Made by a program: the position numbers and the translations under genes. From Candidatus Poribacteria bacterium (GTDB lineage Bacteria > Poribacteria > WGA-4E > WGA-3G), in NCBI GenBank assembly GCA_012270865.1, contig JAAXHL010000176.1:27400-88433 (forward strand): DNA of 61,034 nucleotides, read 5' to 3'. Shown one piece after another: positions 60,063 through 61,034 of the stretch (position 1 is the stretch's first letter; each line of letters starts with the position of its first letter). A model generated the notes under the pieces. It saw only the letters and a program-made list of their open reading frames with translations. It was not told where the DNA came from and ran no database searches.

Positions 60063-60131
60063 CTATGATTTATTCGTGAGTGCGAAGATTAAGATCGCTA
60101 TAATCACTAAGAGGATCAATACCCAATACAT
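60063..60131 (-). CDS. Candidate 22-residue membrane microprotein
   Basis: ATG 60131 opens a 22-codon frame reading MYWVLILLVIIAILIFALTN with KS at the end: one very hydrophobic helix and a short polar tail. AAGG lies ten bases upstream. It sits just after the amidohydrolase gene on the same strand and could be translated from the same mRNA. The length alone does not prove coding; the composition does suggest a single-pass peptide. Confidence 0.35.
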   Translation of the reverse strand: MYWVLILLVIIAILIFALTNKS

Positions 60132-60162
60132 AGGGACAGAACCTTGGAAAAAGATGGCTCTG

Positions 60163-61011
60163 TTATTTCCGCGCCTCTGCTAACAGACGTTGGAGGGTTC
60201 CACCTAAAATCTCCGCTTTATCTGCTTCTGGAATAAAAGTGCAGTGCGTCCGAAACGCCTCAAGCGAATGCTGATATGTCATAAATTTCCGAACAACCGG
60301 ATAATCCGAACCCCAACAAAGACGACCGGGACCGAAATGTTCATAGAGGGCGCGCACGATCCAGTGCGTATCCGAATGCGGATAATCCCACGAGACTTGT
60401 GAGACATAAGCGAAACCTGACATCTTGATGTGAATATTCGGCACAGTTGCAGAAGTGAGTACCTGTCTCAATTGCGGATACGGGTGTTCCTCACCTGCCC
60501 GCGCACCGCCCATGTGATGGCATAGGAATGGCACACTCGGAAACTCTGCGGCGACTTTACGGAGTGCTTCGTGCTGATGGCTACCCATAGCGATACTGGC
60601 AATGAGTCCCATATCGGCTGTTGTGTGAAAAAAGCGTTCCCCCTCTTCGGAGAAGAACCAACTCCCGTCGTCATCGCCTCTAAGATAGTGCGTATAACCC
60701 TTGAGGTTGTACGTCTCTGCAGCTGCTTTCAACCGGTCGGCAGCGCCGTCTGTATGATAGGTGTCCGTCCATGAACAGTCCACATCGGCGAATTGAATCA
60801 ACCGCTCTGGGTAACGCTTGACGCACGCTGCGACGTAATCGTTATTGTCCGGGTTCCTCTCAATCCGTGCACAGATAAGCACTGCTTTGTCAACGTTGTG
60901 CAGGTCCATTTCGTGGAGGAGTTGTTCAACTTTACCACGGCTTTCGTCATCAGGTACAGGCGGTTGGTAGGGCCAACGGTGCCAGGCGTGTGTATGTGAA
61001 TCAATTATCAT
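60163..61011 (-). CDS. Amidohydrolase family 2 (metal-dependent hydrolase/decarboxylase)
   Basis: A 282-residue TIM-barrel enzyme of the amidohydrolase-2 type, a group of hydrolases and non-oxidative decarboxylases. It starts MIIDSHTHAWHRWPYQPP with the metal-binding HxH (H6, H8). VDKAVLICARIERNPDNNDY, then FLCHHMGGARAGEEHPYPQL and RLCWGSDYPVVRKFMT with the metal-binding Asp, complete the site. The substrate is unknown. Its ribosome-binding site AGGGGG lies within the type 1 element interior that runs to the window edge. Confidence 0.87.
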   Translation of the reverse strand: MIIDSHTHAWHRWPYQPPVPDDESRGKVEQLLHEMDLHNVDKAVLICARIERNPDNNDYVAACVKRYPERLIQFADVDCSWTDTYHTDGAADRLKAAAETYNLKGYTHYLRGDDDGSWFFSEEGERFFHTTADMGLIASIAMGSHQHEALRKVAAEFPSVPFLCHHMGGARAGEEHPYPQLRQVLTSATVPNIHIKMSGFAYVSQVSWDYPHSDTHWIVRALYEHFGPGRLCWGSDYPVVRKFMTYQHSLEAFRTHCTFIPEADKAEILGGTLQRLLAEARK

Positions 61012-61013
61012 TT

Positions 61014-61034
61014 TTAACCCCCTAAATCCCTCTT
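61014..61034. repeat. Partial type 1 element interior at the window edge
   Basis: TTAACCCCCTAAATCCCTCTT is the interior of the 109-bp type 1 element, cut off by the window end. Confidence 0.6.

Overview
The window reads as a chromosome segment from an uncultured Gram-negative bacterium. Evidence for an outer membrane is two TonB-dependent receptors, lipoproteins with lipoboxes, a LolA-like protein and a CsgG-like protein. The mix of phytanoyl-CoA dioxygenases, an M81 (MlrC-type) protein, an enolase-superfamily enzyme, sugar-isomerase TIM barrels, a LamG protein and very dense small repeats resembles sponge-associated Candidatus Poribacteria or relatives. That placement is inference from gene content; no phylogenetic marker search was run.

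Layout. (1) 1-6322, minus strand: housekeeping genes xseB-xseA, ymdB, pyrE, a selD whose active-site codon 17 is an in-frame TGA (a selenoprotein SelD of 347 residues), and a coupled pair of HD hydrolase and TIM-barrel isomerase. (2) 6582-13900: an M81 metallopeptidase gene, then a defence-like stretch with gene remnants, a type ISP-like methylase/nuclease and a single-frame MNT-HEPN toxin-antitoxin fusion. (3) 14148-15830: an exported unknown, a LolA-like protein and an exported YidD-like protein. (4) 15886-33890: an iron/heme island with five Fur-box-like operators and several consensus sigma-70 promoters. It carries a FecA-like receptor, a DUF4856 lipoprotein, an IsdG-like monooxygenase, a PepSY membrane protein, a heme-receptor-like TonB protein, two HmuY-like proteins, HmuT-U-V and a ferritin-like protein. 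Two envelope-carbohydrate-type genes sit in its middle. (5) 34119-39391, minus: envelope lipoproteins, an OppC-like permease, a XylF-like binding protein and a CsgG-like protein. (6) 40018-45407, plus: TAXI binding protein, thiO, rplM-rpsI, purA, tRNA-Lys and tRNA-Glu. (7) 45579-51132, minus: enolase-superfamily enzyme, alpha/beta hydrolase, a phnZ-phnY pair for oxidative phosphonate cleavage, and a secreted phosphoesterase. (8) 52057-61011: glycosyltransferase plus radical SAM pair, three tandem phytanoyl-CoA dioxygenases, DUF1326, SnoaL-like lipoprotein, a barrel protein and an amidohydrolase.

The most unusual layer is non-coding. At least three families of small non-autonomous elements are interleaved with the genes. 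One has AGGACTTACGCA ends, and most of its full-length copies carry six-base target duplications. One has CAGGG/CCCTG ends and nine-base target duplications. One has ATACCATTTCT ends. A further class consists of short hairpins with unrelated stems that share a GTAG or GTAC tetranucleotide on one flank, the architecture of REP sequences moved by RAYT transposases. No transposase is encoded in the window, so all would have to be moved in trans.
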